Shown piece by piece: positions 46,757 to 56,701 of a stretch of 64,000 nt of DNA. This DNA comes from an uncultured Ruminiclostridium sp. (lineage in GTDB: Bacteria; Bacillota; Clostridia; Oscillospirales; Ruminococcaceae). Below the pieces are notes generated by a model. The model ran no database searches, was not told the DNA's origin, and saw only the letters and a program-made list of their open reading frames with translations. The stretch lies in NCBI GenBank assembly GCA_934454635.1, contig CAKSFR010000005.1, positions 87,979-151,978 on the forward strand. The letters run 5' to 3'. Position numbers and translations under genes: made by a program. Within the stretch, counting starts at the first letter, position 1, and each line of letters starts with the position of its first letter.

Positions 46757-47614
46757 ATGAGAATTGAATTAACTAAACAGCCAAACCTAAAAGACATCTA
46801 CGATTACATGACAGGCTTGCAGTTTCCATATAATTATAAGCCCGATTTCGACGCTTGGAAAAAATCATATCTTTTTGATATCGACGGCGAGGGCAGAACG
46901 CTGTTCTCCGAGCTGACAACTGCTGCGGCATATCTTGACAATATGCTTGCGGGATTTATTTTATAAGGAAAAACTGCCTTCGGCTTTGATGATTGCGGAA
47001 ATTTCTCCGACAAAATTTCATATCCCGTTATCCGCAGCTTTTACTTCTCGGAAGCGCAAAAAGAAGCGGGCGCAATGCTGCTCGGCGAAGCCGTAGACGC
47101 GCTCTCGGGAAACGCACACAGAATATACGCTTTTTTTCATTACTTCGGTATGTCATGCTATGCACGGCACGGAAAATTATCCGAAAATTTCGGGTATATC
47201 CACGATTTGCTGATTCAAACCGGCTTTGCCGCAGAGCATGAAAACGTATTTTATTCATCACGGTTAAGCGGCGGATATAATGCCAAAGTAAAACTGAAAT
47301 GGCACGGCGTGACTGCGAGCGGACAGCAATACTGCGATTTCATTCTCAACGGAGCAACGGTCGGCGGCTGCGAGATACATTTTTTGGAACATACCGACAT
47401 AGCATATCTGAGGTGGATATTCATAAACGAAAATCTGCGCGGAAGCGGGATCGGCTCCGAAAGTATGTCCGCTTTAAAAGCAGATCTGTTTAAGAAGGGC
47501 ATACTCAGGTTCGATACCGACACAGCCCTGACAAATACAGTGGCGCAGCATTTCTACGAAAAAAATAATTTTGTAAACGAGGGGCTTACAAGAAGTTATT
47601 ACAAAGAATTGTAA
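46757..47614 (+). pseudogene. GNAT acetyltransferase gene interrupted by an in-frame TAA
   Basis: The ATG at 46757 (after gggagg) opens a frame that meets TAA at 46964-46966 (codon 70). The same frame continues without a break, reading GKTAFGFDDCG after the stop, to 47614. The downstream part holds the GNAT domain with NENLRGSGIGSESMSALK. The whole, about 285 codons, looks like one acetyltransferase. A single TAT-to-TAA change would explain it. Internal restart at 47075 could still make the C-terminal 179 aa. Confidence 0.8.
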
Positions 47615-47638
47615 AAAAGACAGTTTATCGACAGAATA

Positions 47639-47739
47639 ATACTCAGCACCAATTAAAAACTATACAAAAAATCGAGTATAATCTTGCATATAAGGGTTAT
47701 ACGAAGATTTTTTGTCTATAGTTTTATCGGTGATTAGTA
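47639..47739 (+). mobile_element. MITE-like inverted-repeat element, copy B
   Basis: Ends tactcagcaccaatt and tcggtgattagta are imperfect inverted repeats flanked by TA. It is the fullest copy in direct orientation and lies 24 nt after the interrupted acetyltransferase gene. Confidence 0.8.
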
Positions 47740-47801
47740 AAAGGCTGCCCGAAGCGTTATCGGACAGCCTTTTCTGCATATAAGAGGAAAAATCATTCGG
47801 A

Positions 47802-50774
47802 TCATTCAACATTTTTGAGCGCTTCGCTCTTTGAAACCTTTGCTACCTTGCGCATTTGCAGCAGCGCGACCACAATGTAGCAGCCAAGTCCCGTAAAGAA
47901 CATTATAGCATAGGTCACAGGGCTTATCGAAAGCGGGATATAGCCTGTCATCACGGTATAAATATAGCCGTTGAATATTGCCTTCATAGCAAGATCGATA
48001 AACGGTATCGAAATCAGCAGCCCTATCAGAACGGCAAACGACGTTGACGCGATATAAAGCAGAGCAATCTCGCCGTTATGGAAGCCGAGTATCTTCGTCA
48101 TGGAAATCGACTGGAAATTACGCTCGATAACCTGCTTGCAAAGAACGTAGACAACTATTATAAAGAACAGTGCGCCGAACCACTTGAAAAGCCCCATCAT
48201 TCCGCCCATTGAAACCATGAGCTGAGTAGAAAGCTTTGTGTAGTCGCTTGCGGTGATGACCGTCGCAACGTCATCGTTGGGAAGTTCTGAGAGTTCCGAA
48301 TCCGAGAAATATCCCGTGAAATAATCCTTGTCATTTCCGAACGTGCTGTTGAAATCGTCAATGCTCATGAATATTGCCAGCGACGATTCATAGTCGTAAA
48401 CTCCCGCTATTTCAATCGTATACGACGTGTCCCGCTTATACTTTTCGTCAAGCGTTATCGTGTCGCCCGCATTAAGTCCGAATTTCTCGCTTATGCCCGT
48501 TGAGATCATTGCTTTTCCCGAGGGAATTCCGGTGTGTATGTACTTGCTGTCCTTTACAGAACCGTAAACCGAAATGCTGTCCGTAAGGTACCCTTCTTTA
48601 CTGTAATCATACGAAGCCATTGCGAACTTCTCCGCAGATTCGTCAGTGACCTCGGCTGCCTCGTCGCAGTCGTAAAGAACATACTGATATTCGCTTATCA
48701 TGTCCCTTGTGACAATGTTCTGATAATCGTCAAGCATTCTCGGGAACATATCGCCGAAAGCTATAAGCACCGAGCCGAACAGTATTCCGATAATCATTAC
48801 GATATATCCGGGCAGATTTGTAAAGAAAATTCTGAGGCTGAAGCGTGTTCTGAAAGGAATTTTTGTGTTCAGGCGCATCGCCTTTTTATTGCGGTTCTTT
48901 TTCAGGTCGTGCCGCAGGAATTTCAGCGGGCTGAGCTTCAGCTTAGAGGTCAGCACGAACAGATTTATCAGCAGCATGAGTACTATCGGGACAATCGTTG
49001 ACAGAATGAACGCGGAAGCGTCCCATACGGTATGATAATCGGTGAGCGAGTAGCTGTTGCGATAAAGGTCAACGCAGAAATCTTTCAGCACGGTATAGCC
49101 AAGCACATTTCCGACAACCGCAGCAGCAAGCGTTACAATTATGGGCAGCACCATGTAGTGACGTATCAGTTCGCCCTTTGTATAACCCGAAGCGCGCAGC
49201 GTGCCGATAACTCCCGCCTCGGACGTGATCGTATTGGAAATCGTAACGGCAAAAATGAACGCGATAAGCGCGATCATCATGTAGCACATAACGAGCGTAC
49301 CCGCTTCGTCGCCGCCTATATCCTCTATCGAAAATGTTACAGCCTGATTGAGATAGCGCGGAATGTAATTATCGACCGCGATTATATCGGTTTTATCTAT
49401 TTCGTCCTCAAAAGCCTCGTCCTCGGGCATTTCAAATTCCGTTCCGTTTATTTCAGCGTCCGCCGCGTCCTCGACAATTCCGAAAAGGAAATCGTCAAGC
49501 TCGACCGACAGCTCGCTTTTTTCGGGCTTTCTGACAGAAGAGAGATAAGCGTCCTTGAACTCGTCTTCGGAGGGCGCGGTATACTCCTCGCCGCGAATAG
49601 CCGCGTCAACCGATTTTTCGATAATTCCGAAAGTGAAATCGTCCACATCAACGGAAATATCAGACTTTGAGGGCTTTTCAACTTCATCGAGATAATGCGC
49701 GACAAGCTCCTCCTGCGTCGGCATTTCGGGAGCAGTTCCAGAAAGAGCCGCGGTTGCCGCACTTTCTATCAGCGCGAAGGTGTAATCGTCAACGTCAACC
49801 GAAAGCGCGGATCTTTCGGGTTTTTCGCCCGTTGTCATCATCAGCGCGGCATATTCCGCAGCGCCGCTCTGCATTTTTTCCGAAACGTCGATAAGCTTCG
49901 CTTCAATGGAGCTTTTGTAAATTTCCGCATATTCCTCGGCGCCCTTTTCGGCGTTTTCGGTAATTTCGGTTATCTTATCCTCAAAATTCTTTTTGTAGAT
50001 TTCGCCGTATTCCTCGCCCGCCTTTTCGAGCCTGTCGGTAAGCTCCTCGACCTGCGCCTTTACTATCGCTTCATCGTAATCGGTCAGCTCGTCCTTTACT
50101 GCGTCGAGGAATTTATCGGAACGCTCCGCCGCTTCTATATCGTCCGACGGCTTTGTATTGTAAAGCCATGCGTAATTGTACTCGATATTTTTGCTTTCGA
50201 TCGCTTCAAAGCCGGAATCGGTCATTACCGCAACGGAAAAGTTCACGGAATCGAACATAGAGTCCGTATTGCTCTCGAACAGCGTGCTGTAATTCGGCAG
50301 CGCGATAAATCCCGTTATCTTAAGCTTCTTTTGGTTGAGAGTTATGCTGTCGCCAACGCTTATATCGTTATTCTTCGCAAAAACGCGGTCAATAGCGATT
50401 TCATTTTCATTCGCGGGAAGCTCGCCACTAAGCAGACAGGGTAAATTTATCCCGTCATTCTCCCTGTAAACGCGTATTACCGCGCCGTTTTCTGCCGTTT
50501 CATCAAAATAGGGATTGTCGAACAGCCGCATTTCAGCCTTTTCTTCAAAACTGCTGCGCAGTTCGTCCGGCATGGGCTTGTCAAGCGTTATGTGTCCGTC
50601 CTCAAGCGTATATTTTTCAAAGCTGTCGTAATATGCCTTCTTTAAGCTTTCGTTTGAAACTCTCATTCCCGAGCATATCGAAATAAGCAGCACCATGAGA
50701 ATAAATATCGCCGCATATTTCGTAGCGTCCTTTGCAAGCTCGCGAGGAAGGCGCTTATTAAGCGGATTTTTCAT
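47802..50774 (-). CDS. FtsX-like ABC permease with repeat-bearing extracytoplasmic domain
   Basis: 990 aa. An N-terminal membrane segment (about 17-36) precedes a large outer domain. This contains a coiled-coil part (GEEYGEIYKKNFEDKI and similar) and three repeats of about 48 residues starting KPERSALSVDVDD, KPSKSDISVDVDD and KPEKSELSVELDD (about 316-455). Two FtsX helix blocks follow, with GVIGTLRASGYTKGEL after the first. The ATPase gene ends 14 nt upstream. The substrate is unknown; drug or peptide export is a guess from the fold. Confidence 0.88.
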   Translation of the reverse strand: MKNPLNKRLPRELAKDATKYAAIFILMVLLISICSGMRVSNESLKKAYYDSFEKYTLEDGHITLDKPMPDELRSSFEEKAEMRLFDNPYFDETAENGAVIRVYRENDGINLPCLLSGELPANENEIAIDRVFAKNNDISVGDSITLNQKKLKITGFIALPNYSTLFESNTDSMFDSVNFSVAVMTDSGFEAIESKNIEYNYAWLYNTKPSDDIEAAERSDKFLDAVKDELTDYDEAIVKAQVEELTDRLEKAGEEYGEIYKKNFEDKITEITENAEKGAEEYAEIYKSSIEAKLIDVSEKMQSGAAEYAALMMTTGEKPERSALSVDVDDYTFALIESAATAALSGTAPEMPTQEELVAHYLDEVEKPSKSDISVDVDDFTFGIIEKSVDAAIRGEEYTAPSEDEFKDAYLSSVRKPEKSELSVELDDFLFGIVEDAADAEINGTEFEMPEDEAFEDEIDKTDIIAVDNYIPRYLNQAVTFSIEDIGGDEAGTLVMCYMMIALIAFIFAVTISNTITSEAGVIGTLRASGYTKGELIRHYMVLPIIVTLAAAVVGNVLGYTVLKDFCVDLYRNSYSLTDYHTVWDASAFILSTIVPIVLMLLINLFVLTSKLKLSPLKFLRHDLKKNRNKKAMRLNTKIPFRTRFSLRIFFTNLPGYIVMIIGILFGSVLIAFGDMFPRMLDDYQNIVTRDMISEYQYVLYDCDEAAEVTDESAEKFAMASYDYSKEGYLTDSISVYGSVKDSKYIHTGIPSGKAMISTGISEKFGLNAGDTITLDEKYKRDTSYTIEIAGVYDYESSLAIFMSIDDFNSTFGNDKDYFTGYFSDSELSELPNDDVATVITASDYTKLSTQLMVSMGGMMGLFKWFGALFFIIVVYVLCKQVIERNFQSISMTKILGFHNGEIALLYIASTSFAVLIGLLISIPFIDLAMKAIFNGYIYTVMTGYIPLSISPVTYAIMFFTGLGCYIVVALLQMRKVAKVSKSEALKNVE

Positions 50775-50788
50775 TGCTCACCCTCCGT

Positions 50789-51487
50789 TTACCATTCAAG
50801 CTCATCAGCGGTGAGCTTATGTTCGTTATTCACAACTTTTCTTACCATACCGTCGCGCAGCTTTACGACCTTGTCCGCCATATCCTTTATAGCTTCGTTG
50901 TGCGTTACCATGATTATCGTGGTATTGTACTTCTTATTGACGGTTTCTATGAGCTTGAGGATTTCCTTTGAGGTGTTATAGTCAAGCGCACCCGTCGGCT
51001 CGTCACAAAGAAGAATATCGGGATTTTTTACGATTGCACGACCGATAGAGCAGCGCTGCTGCTGTCCGCCCGAAAGCTGGGACGGGAGCTTGTGCCTGTG
51101 CTCGTACAGTCCGAGGGTTTTCAGTATTTCGTCAACTTCCAGCGGATTATCGCTCAGATACGCTCCCGATTCGACGTTTTCCTTTATATTGAGGTTAGGG
51201 ATAAGATTGTACATCTGAAATATATAACCGAGATGTCTGCGGCGATAATCGGTCAACGCCTTTTCTTTCATATTCTCGATTTTTTCGCCGTTTATTGATA
51301 TGTAGCCGCTGTCTGCGTCGTCAATACCGCCGATAATATTCAGCAGCGTTGACTTGCCGCTTCCCGACGGACCGAGCAGCACGCAGAAATCCCCCTTATT
51401 TACGTCAAAAGTAACGCCTCTAAGCACTTCGACCTTGCTTTCGCCCGTGCCGTAGCTTTTTTTAATGTTGCTTATCTCAATGAACAT
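50789..51487 (-). CDS. ABC transporter ATPase partner
   Basis: 232 aa. Walker [11 protein letters not shown], signature [12 protein letters not shown] and Walker [13 protein letters not shown] are intact. ATG 51487 follows gaaagg by 10 nt; the ten-codon extension upstream covers that site and is rejected. It is first in a two-gene operon with the permease. Confidence 0.94.
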   Translation of the reverse strand: MFIEISNIKKSYGTGESKVEVLRGVTFDVNKGDFCVLLGPSGSGKSTLLNIIGGIDDADSGYISINGEKIENMKEKALTDYRRRHLGYIFQMYNLIPNLNIKENVESGAYLSDNPLEVDEILKTLGLYEHRHKLPSQLSGGQQQRCSIGRAIVKNPDILLCDEPTGALDYNTSKEILKLIETVNKKYNTTIIMVTHNEAIKDMADKVVKLRDGMVRKVVNNEHKLTADELEW

Positions 51488-51517
51488 GACAGCATATCCT
51501 TTCACAATCATTTTCAC

Positions 51518-51573
51518 TTGAATACTTGTTCAAATGTTATTGTTATTATACCACTTTCAGACAAGTTAGTCAA
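51518..51573 (-). promoter_or_regulatory. Promoter and possible operator of the ABC pair
   Basis: TTGACT (51568-51573) and TATAAT (51545-51550) have a 17-nt spacer on the minus strand. A 16-nt inverted repeat, TTGAA-N6-TTCAA, lies just downstream at 51518-51533, where a repressor such as a TetR-type protein could bind. No regulator gene is adjacent. Confidence 0.5.
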
Positions 51574-51681
51574 CCCTAACCAAGAAAAAGATGCCGTACA
51601 GCTTATAATTTCGTGCTATAAAACAGCAAGTTAGCGTATTCTAACCCCATATTTTGTGAATTTTAACAACGCTGCGGAGAT

Positions 51682-51725
51682 AAAAAAAGAATACGGACTG
51701 ATTTTATTCGTTCAGCCCGTATTTT
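51682..51725 (-). terminator. Terminator of the cobalamin operon
   Basis: Stem aatacgg-ctga/tcag-ccgtatt overlaps the end of the last gene and is followed on the minus strand by T7. Confidence 0.75.
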
Positions 51726-54349
51726 ACTTTTATCCTGTCCAGCTTTTCAAGCATTGGTTCGGCGGCGGCAAGCAGAAAGAACGCCGTCGCTAAGGCGTGT
51801 ACGCAGTCCATCGGGAATCCCGTAATGTAATACGTCATGATTATCTGCGCGTTGAGATTGCTCCCGCCCCACATCAGCGCTGACGCAGGGTTCATTATCC
51901 CGCCGTAGACAACCACCGCCATTATCGCCCCGAACACCGCCAGAGAGCCGCGGCTGCGGCGAAGCAGTCCTTTTCTGAAAAGCACTCCCGCAATAAACCC
52001 GATTATTCCCATTGCGAACATCTGCCACGCCGTCCACGGACCCTGCGAAAACAGAATATTCGAGGTCAGCATTGTCACAGCGCCGACAAGGAATCCGGTT
52101 TCTCCTCCGAAAGCAACTCCCGCGATTATCGTTACCGCCATTACGGGCTTGAACTGCGGAAGCATAAAAAACGCCGCCCGTCCCGCTATGCCTATCGCGC
52201 ACAGCACCGCTATTGTAACAAGCTCGCGCGCCTTCGGTCTGCGCCCCTCGAAAATCAGAAAAAACGGCAGCATACACTCAAGCAGAACGGCAGTCGAAAC
52301 GACGTTATAGCTCCCATCGCCGAGGTATTCCACACCTATAAAGAGCGTCAGCGGAATGAACAAAAGTATCATCACTGTCGCAGCGGCAGTGCGCTTCGGG
52401 AGCTTTCTTTTTTCCTTTTTTTGTTCAGCCTGCGGCGGTTTTGCCGAGCGACGCCCGACTGAAACAACAACGCCGAAGAGCGCCGCTATGAACACCGCAT
52501 AAAGCATAAGCTGACCGCCCGCAAGTTCCGTCATTCCGTTTTTATTGACAAGTTTTGTGAGGTCGGTTATTCCCGCCGCATAGAAAAATATCGCCGCCGC
52601 TGTTATTCCGCACACCGCCGCTGTGATCTTTCTCCAAAGCGGCAGTTTTTTCGGCTTAAACGCCGCGCTTGTTTCAGGCGGCTCGGGAAGCGTTACGGCA
52701 GGCGCGGAAAGCTCGGCGGGTTCAGAGGGAGTTCCGCCGCAAAGCATTACCGCGTCCGCGACCGTAACGACGTTTTTGTCGATATGGCGCGCCATTCTGT
52801 TTGCACAGGTCGTGTAGAAGCTGTTGCCGCTGAAAAATTCGGTCGGCTCGCCCTGCGCAGTGAACGAACCGTCGAAAAACATTGCACATCTGTCCGCGTA
52901 TTCCGCGCAAAATTCAATATCGTGGCTTATCATGAATATAGCAGTCCCGCCCGCCGCAAGCCGCCTGATTATCACGCCAAACTCCCGCTTGAACTGCGCG
53001 TCGAAGCCCTTTGTAGGCTCGTCAAGAAACAGTATCCCCGGCGACGTTATCAGCAGCTTTGCAAGCGCAGCTCTCTGCTGTTCCCCGCCCGAAAGGTCGT
53101 ACGGGTGACGGTCGAGCAGTTCCGTAAGTCGGCAAAGCGATACCGCCTGCGCTATCTTTTCATCTTTTTCACTGCACGTAAGCCGCTTGTCGGGAATGGC
53201 GTCAAAAAGATCCTCTCGAACGGTTTTTTTGACGAAAAGCGTCTGCGGCTCCTGCGGCAGCACTCCCGCTGTCCGTTCTTTTTTTATCTCGCCTCGGTAT
53301 GGTGCGAGCTGCCCGGAAAGCACCCGCAGCGCGGTCGTTTTTCCCGCGCCGTTTCCGCCGAGAACAGCAAATATCTCCCCCGAAAAAAGCTCCGCCGAAA
53401 AGCCTTTCAGCACGTCGGGAAGCTCTTTTTCATATCTGAAAAACACGTTTTCAGCCGTTAAGACAGGCTGACCGCAGCGCTGCGCGTTTTTTCTGCACGG
53501 TACGCTGCAAACGGGATTTTCCGCGAAGTATTCAGAGATAAAATTCTTTCCCTCCGCCGCCGTAAGCGGACAAGGAAGCCGGGTTTCGACCCCCGCCCAT
53601 ATTCGCATCGCAGCAGGCATTGCGAGGAACATACCGCTGCCGCGGTTTCTGAGCGCGAGTCCCGTATCGCGCGGCGCTCCGCAGCATATAATGCGCCCGT
53701 TTTCCATGACAGCCGCTTTATTTGCAAAGGCAAACGCCTCCTCAAGCCTATGCTCCGTAAGAATTATCGTTGTGCCGAGTTCGCGGTTTATTTTCCCGAG
53801 AACGGCCAGAAAATCCGAAGCCGCGATAGGGTCTAGGCGGCTTGTCGGCTCGTCGAGAATAAGCAGCTCGGGCTGCATTGCCATTACGGAAGCAAGATTC
53901 AGAAGCTGCTTCTGTCCGCCCGAAAGCGCCGCAGTTTCCTTATAAAACCACTCGTTGATACCGAAGAAAGAGGCGATCTCCGCAGTTCTTCTGCGTATTA
54001 CAGGCGTACTCAGTCCCAGACTTTCAAGCCCGAACGCAAGCTCGTGCCAAACCTTGTCGGTCACTATCTGATTTTCGGGCGACTGCTGCACAAACCCGAT
54101 CTTTTCCGCCTGTTCGCGCGCGTTCAGGCTCTTCAGGTCTTCACCGCAGAAAAATATCTCGCCGATTACCGTCCCGTGGGGAGCGACAGCAGGCTTCAGA
54201 CGGCGCAGAAGCGTTGATTTCCCGCAGCCCGAAGGTCCGCAAAGAACCAGAAAATCGCCCTTGTTTACGGTAAGGCTTACGCCGTCGAGCGCTTTCGCGG
54301 AACACTCGGGATAATAAAAGCTCAGATTTCGGATTTCAAGGATTTCCAG
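51704..54349 (-). CDS. Fused ECF transporter ATPase-ATPase-S component (CTG start)
   Basis: 881 aa if read from CTG 54349. The first ATPase has Walker A GPSGCGKST, signature LSGGQKQLLN and Walker B LLILDEPTSRLD. The second has GGNGAGKTT, LSGGEQQRAAL and ILFLDEPTKGFD. From about residue 570 on there are membrane helices; the last six resemble an ECF S component (ARELVTIAVLCAIGIAGRA onward). No ATG, GTG or TTG lies between the in-frame stop upstream and the first Walker A. CTG has ggagg 7 nt upstream. A GTG at 54091 would delete the first P-loop. Context points to corrinoids. Confidence 0.88.
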   Translation of the reverse strand: MEILEIRNLSFYYPECSAKALDGVSLTVNKGDFLVLCGPSGCGKSTLLRRLKPAVAPHGTVIGEIFFCGEDLKSLNAREQAEKIGFVQQSPENQIVTDKVWHELAFGLESLGLSTPVIRRRTAEIASFFGINEWFYKETAALSGGQKQLLNLASVMAMQPELLILDEPTSRLDPIAASDFLAVLGKINRELGTTIILTEHRLEEAFAFANKAAVMENGRIICCGAPRDTGLALRNRGSGMFLAMPAAMRIWAGVETRLPCPLTAAEGKNFISEYFAENPVCSVPCRKNAQRCGQPVLTAENVFFRYEKELPDVLKGFSAELFSGEIFAVLGGNGAGKTTALRVLSGQLAPYRGEIKKERTAGVLPQEPQTLFVKKTVREDLFDAIPDKRLTCSEKDEKIAQAVSLCRLTELLDRHPYDLSGGEQQRAALAKLLITSPGILFLDEPTKGFDAQFKREFGVIIRRLAAGGTAIFMISHDIEFCAEYADRCAMFFDGSFTAQGEPTEFFSGNSFYTTCANRMARHIDKNVVTVADAVMLCGGTPSEPAELSAPAVTLPEPPETSAAFKPKKLPLWRKITAAVCGITAAAIFFYAAGITDLTKLVNKNGMTELAGGQLMLYAVFIAALFGVVVSVGRRSAKPPQAEQKKEKRKLPKRTAAATVMILLFIPLTLFIGVEYLGDGSYNVVSTAVLLECMLPFFLIFEGRRPKARELVTIAVLCAIGIAGRAAFFMLPQFKPVMAVTIIAGVAFGGETGFLVGAVTMLTSNILFSQGPWTAWQMFAMGIIGFIAGVLFRKGLLRRSRGSLAVFGAIMAVVVYGGIMNPASALMWGGSNLNAQIIMTYYITGFPMDCVHALATAFFLLAAAEPMLEKLDRIKVKYGLNE

Positions 54350-55215
54350 ACTGCTTCCTCCCTTATATCAATTATAACAGGCACGGCGCAGAGCAGAAAA
54401 TACGCCGCCCATGAGAATACCGTAAAAGGCGTTACCGCCGCGCCCCTTATCGACGGAAAATAGCGGAACGAAAGCCCGCCGCAAAGCATTGTACAAAAAA
54501 CGGTAATCCCGCAGAAAAGTATAAATCCCAACGCATAGCCGTCACGTTCGTTAAAGCGGTATATCGAAAAAGCGGTCCTGCCTTTAAGCCCATATCCGCG
54601 GCTTTTCATGCTGTCCGCAGTTTCGATCGAGTTTTCGAGCGCCCATGTCACAACGCATGAGAAAACCGCTGCCGCCGACCTCGTTCTCCGCAAAAGTCCG
54701 CCTGAGGAAACGTCCCGCCCGAGCGCCGCCTGCGCCTGTGCCGTTATTTCAAGCTGCCGCCTGAACTTGGGAACAAACCGCAGCGTCATACTGAGCAGCA
54801 GCGACAATGCCGGGACTATCCGCCCGAAAAGATAAATAAACTTGTCCGAGGTGAAAACGTCGGTCAGGCACATAAACCAGAGCAGCATTGCACCGAGCAT
54901 TGCTCCTGCGGAAAGCCCGTAAAGCAGGCTTTCAAGCGTAAGCGGATTTCCCGTCGGGAAATAGCAGAGAAGCGTTACGCCCGCGTGATTGAACGCGGGA
55001 TTCACTACCGCCGCGATAAGCATTACGGGCAGGCTCGCTTTTAACCCGAACATAACCGCCCGCCGCCCGCTGAGCCGCACCGCGAACGCAAAAGCGCAGA
55101 CAAGCGAAATCCCCTGACAAACGGGATTTATTACGCTCATTCCAAAAAACAGCACAAATGCAAAATAGGTGAAATTCACTATCGGATGAAGCTGCGAAAA
55201 AGCGTTGTTTTTCAC
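54322..55215 (-). CDS. ecfT: ECF transporter transmembrane component (EcfT)
   Basis: 297 aa. About six membrane helices surround the cytoplasmic coupling region, which holds AQAALGRDVSSGG and the late motif SIETADSMKSRGYG, a form of the Ala-Arg-Gly signature that docks on the ATPases. GTG 55215 overlaps the preceding stop (GTGA); its end overlaps the ATPase fusion by 28 nt, so all are translationally coupled. EcfT joins the S component to the ATPases. Confidence 0.9.
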   Translation of the reverse strand: MKNNAFSQLHPIVNFTYFAFVLFFGMSVINPVCQGISLVCAFAFAVRLSGRRAVMFGLKASLPVMLIAAVVNPAFNHAGVTLLCYFPTGNPLTLESLLYGLSAGAMLGAMLLWFMCLTDVFTSDKFIYLFGRIVPALSLLLSMTLRFVPKFRRQLEITAQAQAALGRDVSSGGLLRRTRSAAAVFSCVVTWALENSIETADSMKSRGYGLKGRTAFSIYRFNERDGYALGFILFCGITVFCTMLCGGLSFRYFPSIRGAAVTPFTVFSWAAYFLLCAVPVIIDIREEAVWKSLKSEI

Positions 55216-56687
55216 TGCGTCCCCGCCATCCAGTCGCAGCCTATATCCTTTCCGAGGTCGCGGCAGGTATAGCGCCATTCAACGACGTCGCTCTGTTCAA
55301 GCAGGTAACGGGAACAGCCGTAATTAGGATACCAGCCGTTCACGCGATACATCCAACCGGAAAGTGCTCCGCAGTCGAACTCATAGAGATTGTGTATTCC
55401 CTCAACATATGCGCTGTTGTAAATCGGCGTCCACGAAGCCTCCATGTGTATTCCGTTTTCGCGGCAGACGCGCTGCAAAACGTCAAAAACGGATTCGCCC
55501 TCATAGAACGTGACCGTACAGGTTCTGAGAATAACACCATCGCTCGGAAGAACCTCGCGTTTTGCCTCGTTAAGGTCGGAAAGATTATTGAGAATCGTCG
55601 AACATTCGATGGAAAATGTGCAGGTGTGCGTTACGCGTTCGTTTATTTCAACGTCGCCGGGTTCAACAGGCAGCGGCATACCTGCGGGTATCGGGTCGGT
55701 AAGATACTGATCCTGCTCGGTGCGCGAACCGTCGGAATATTTTCTGCCGCCGGTACTGCCCGAGCCGCCGAAAGCGGTTTCTCCACCCGAAGCCGAGCCG
55801 GAAAGATAGCTGTCGGATTCGTTGTTTACGTTTCTTTCGTCATTCTTTTTGCCGCTGCCCGTATCAAGCGAGTTTTCGCCCGTCTGAACGGTGTTTTTGC
55901 TGTCGGAAATGCCCGAGAGATAATCGTCGGAATCTGCCGATGCGGTTTCGTGTTCTTCTTTTTGTTCAGCGCCGTGGGCGCCCGAATAAACGCCGCCGTC
56001 CGCGCTTTCCGCCGATGAAAGATAGCTTTCGTCCGCTTCAGCCGCGCCGTTATCAGCAGGCGGGATATAATCCGAAGATACTCCCGCTATGATTTCGCCG
56101 TCGGCTTCATCTGCCGAGGAAAGATAATCGTCCGACGCCGCCTTATCCTCGGCGTTTTCTTCGGCAGGCGCAGCTTCGTCCGAAATATCCGCGTCGGCAG
56201 AAACGCGGTATTCTCCGACAGGGTCGGTCACCGAAAAATTCAGCACGGTGTTTTTGCTGCCTGTTACCGAAGCGCTGCAAACCGCGCTTTCACCGCGATA
56301 AACCGTCGCGCCCTGCGTGTTCCACTTTTCGTTCAGATATATCGACAGAACGGCGGGAAATCCAAACTTCTCACGCGAAGCGAAAGCAAATCTGACCTCG
56401 CTGCTGTCCGCGCCCGAGATATTCACTCCGAAGTCGCATTCGCTTTCCTCCGAAATATCGCTTCCGAATACCGTCCATTCGTATTTTACACCGCCGCTTT
56501 CGCCCGTGAATACCGCAATGGAATTGCCGCTTTTTATCTGTCCGATAACGTCAGCCGAAACAACGGTATTTTCCGAAATATCCACCGGCGCGTTAAGGTC
56601 AACGGCAGCCATGCCGCTGCACGCGGCTGAAAGCATAACCGCCGCCGTAAGCAGCAGACAGCGTATTTTTTTGAAAAAACTCTTCAT
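55212..56687 (-). CDS. Lipoprotein with transcobalamin-like C-terminal (DUF4430) domain
   Basis: 491 aa. The signal peptide ends in the lipobox LSAAC. A beta-rich domain (about 30-170) comes first. A long acidic linker with five spaced D/E-x-YLS/T motifs (SDDYLSSAD, DESYLSSAE, SDDYLSGIS, SDSYLSGSA, QDQYLTDP) follows. The C-terminal DUF4430 domain holds CGALSGWMYRVNGWYPNYGCS and ends in VVEWRYTC. This domain is related to the beta-domain of animal transcobalamin. ATG 56687 follows aaggag. It overlaps ecfT. It may be the substrate-handing lipoprotein for the ECF transporter. Confidence 0.87.
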   Translation of the reverse strand: MKSFFKKIRCLLLTAAVMLSAACSGMAAVDLNAPVDISENTVVSADVIGQIKSGNSIAVFTGESGGVKYEWTVFGSDISEESECDFGVNISGADSSEVRFAFASREKFGFPAVLSIYLNEKWNTQGATVYRGESAVCSASVTGSKNTVLNFSVTDPVGEYRVSADADISDEAAPAEENAEDKAASDDYLSSADEADGEIIAGVSSDYIPPADNGAAEADESYLSSAESADGGVYSGAHGAEQKEEHETASADSDDYLSGISDSKNTVQTGENSLDTGSGKKNDERNVNNESDSYLSGSASGGETAFGGSGSTGGRKYSDGSRTEQDQYLTDPIPAGMPLPVEPGDVEINERVTHTCTFSIECSTILNNLSDLNEAKREVLPSDGVILRTCTVTFYEGESVFDVLQRVCRENGIHMEASWTPIYNSAYVEGIHNLYEFDCGALSGWMYRVNGWYPNYGCSRYLLEQSDVVEWRYTCRDLGKDIGCDWMAGTQ

Positions 56688-56701
56688 TTTCCGCACTCCT
56701 T

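Noticed and set aside
54089..54091. GTG as start of the ECF ATPase fusion
   Set aside because: It would remove the first Walker A motif although the frame upstream to 54349 is intact and family-like.
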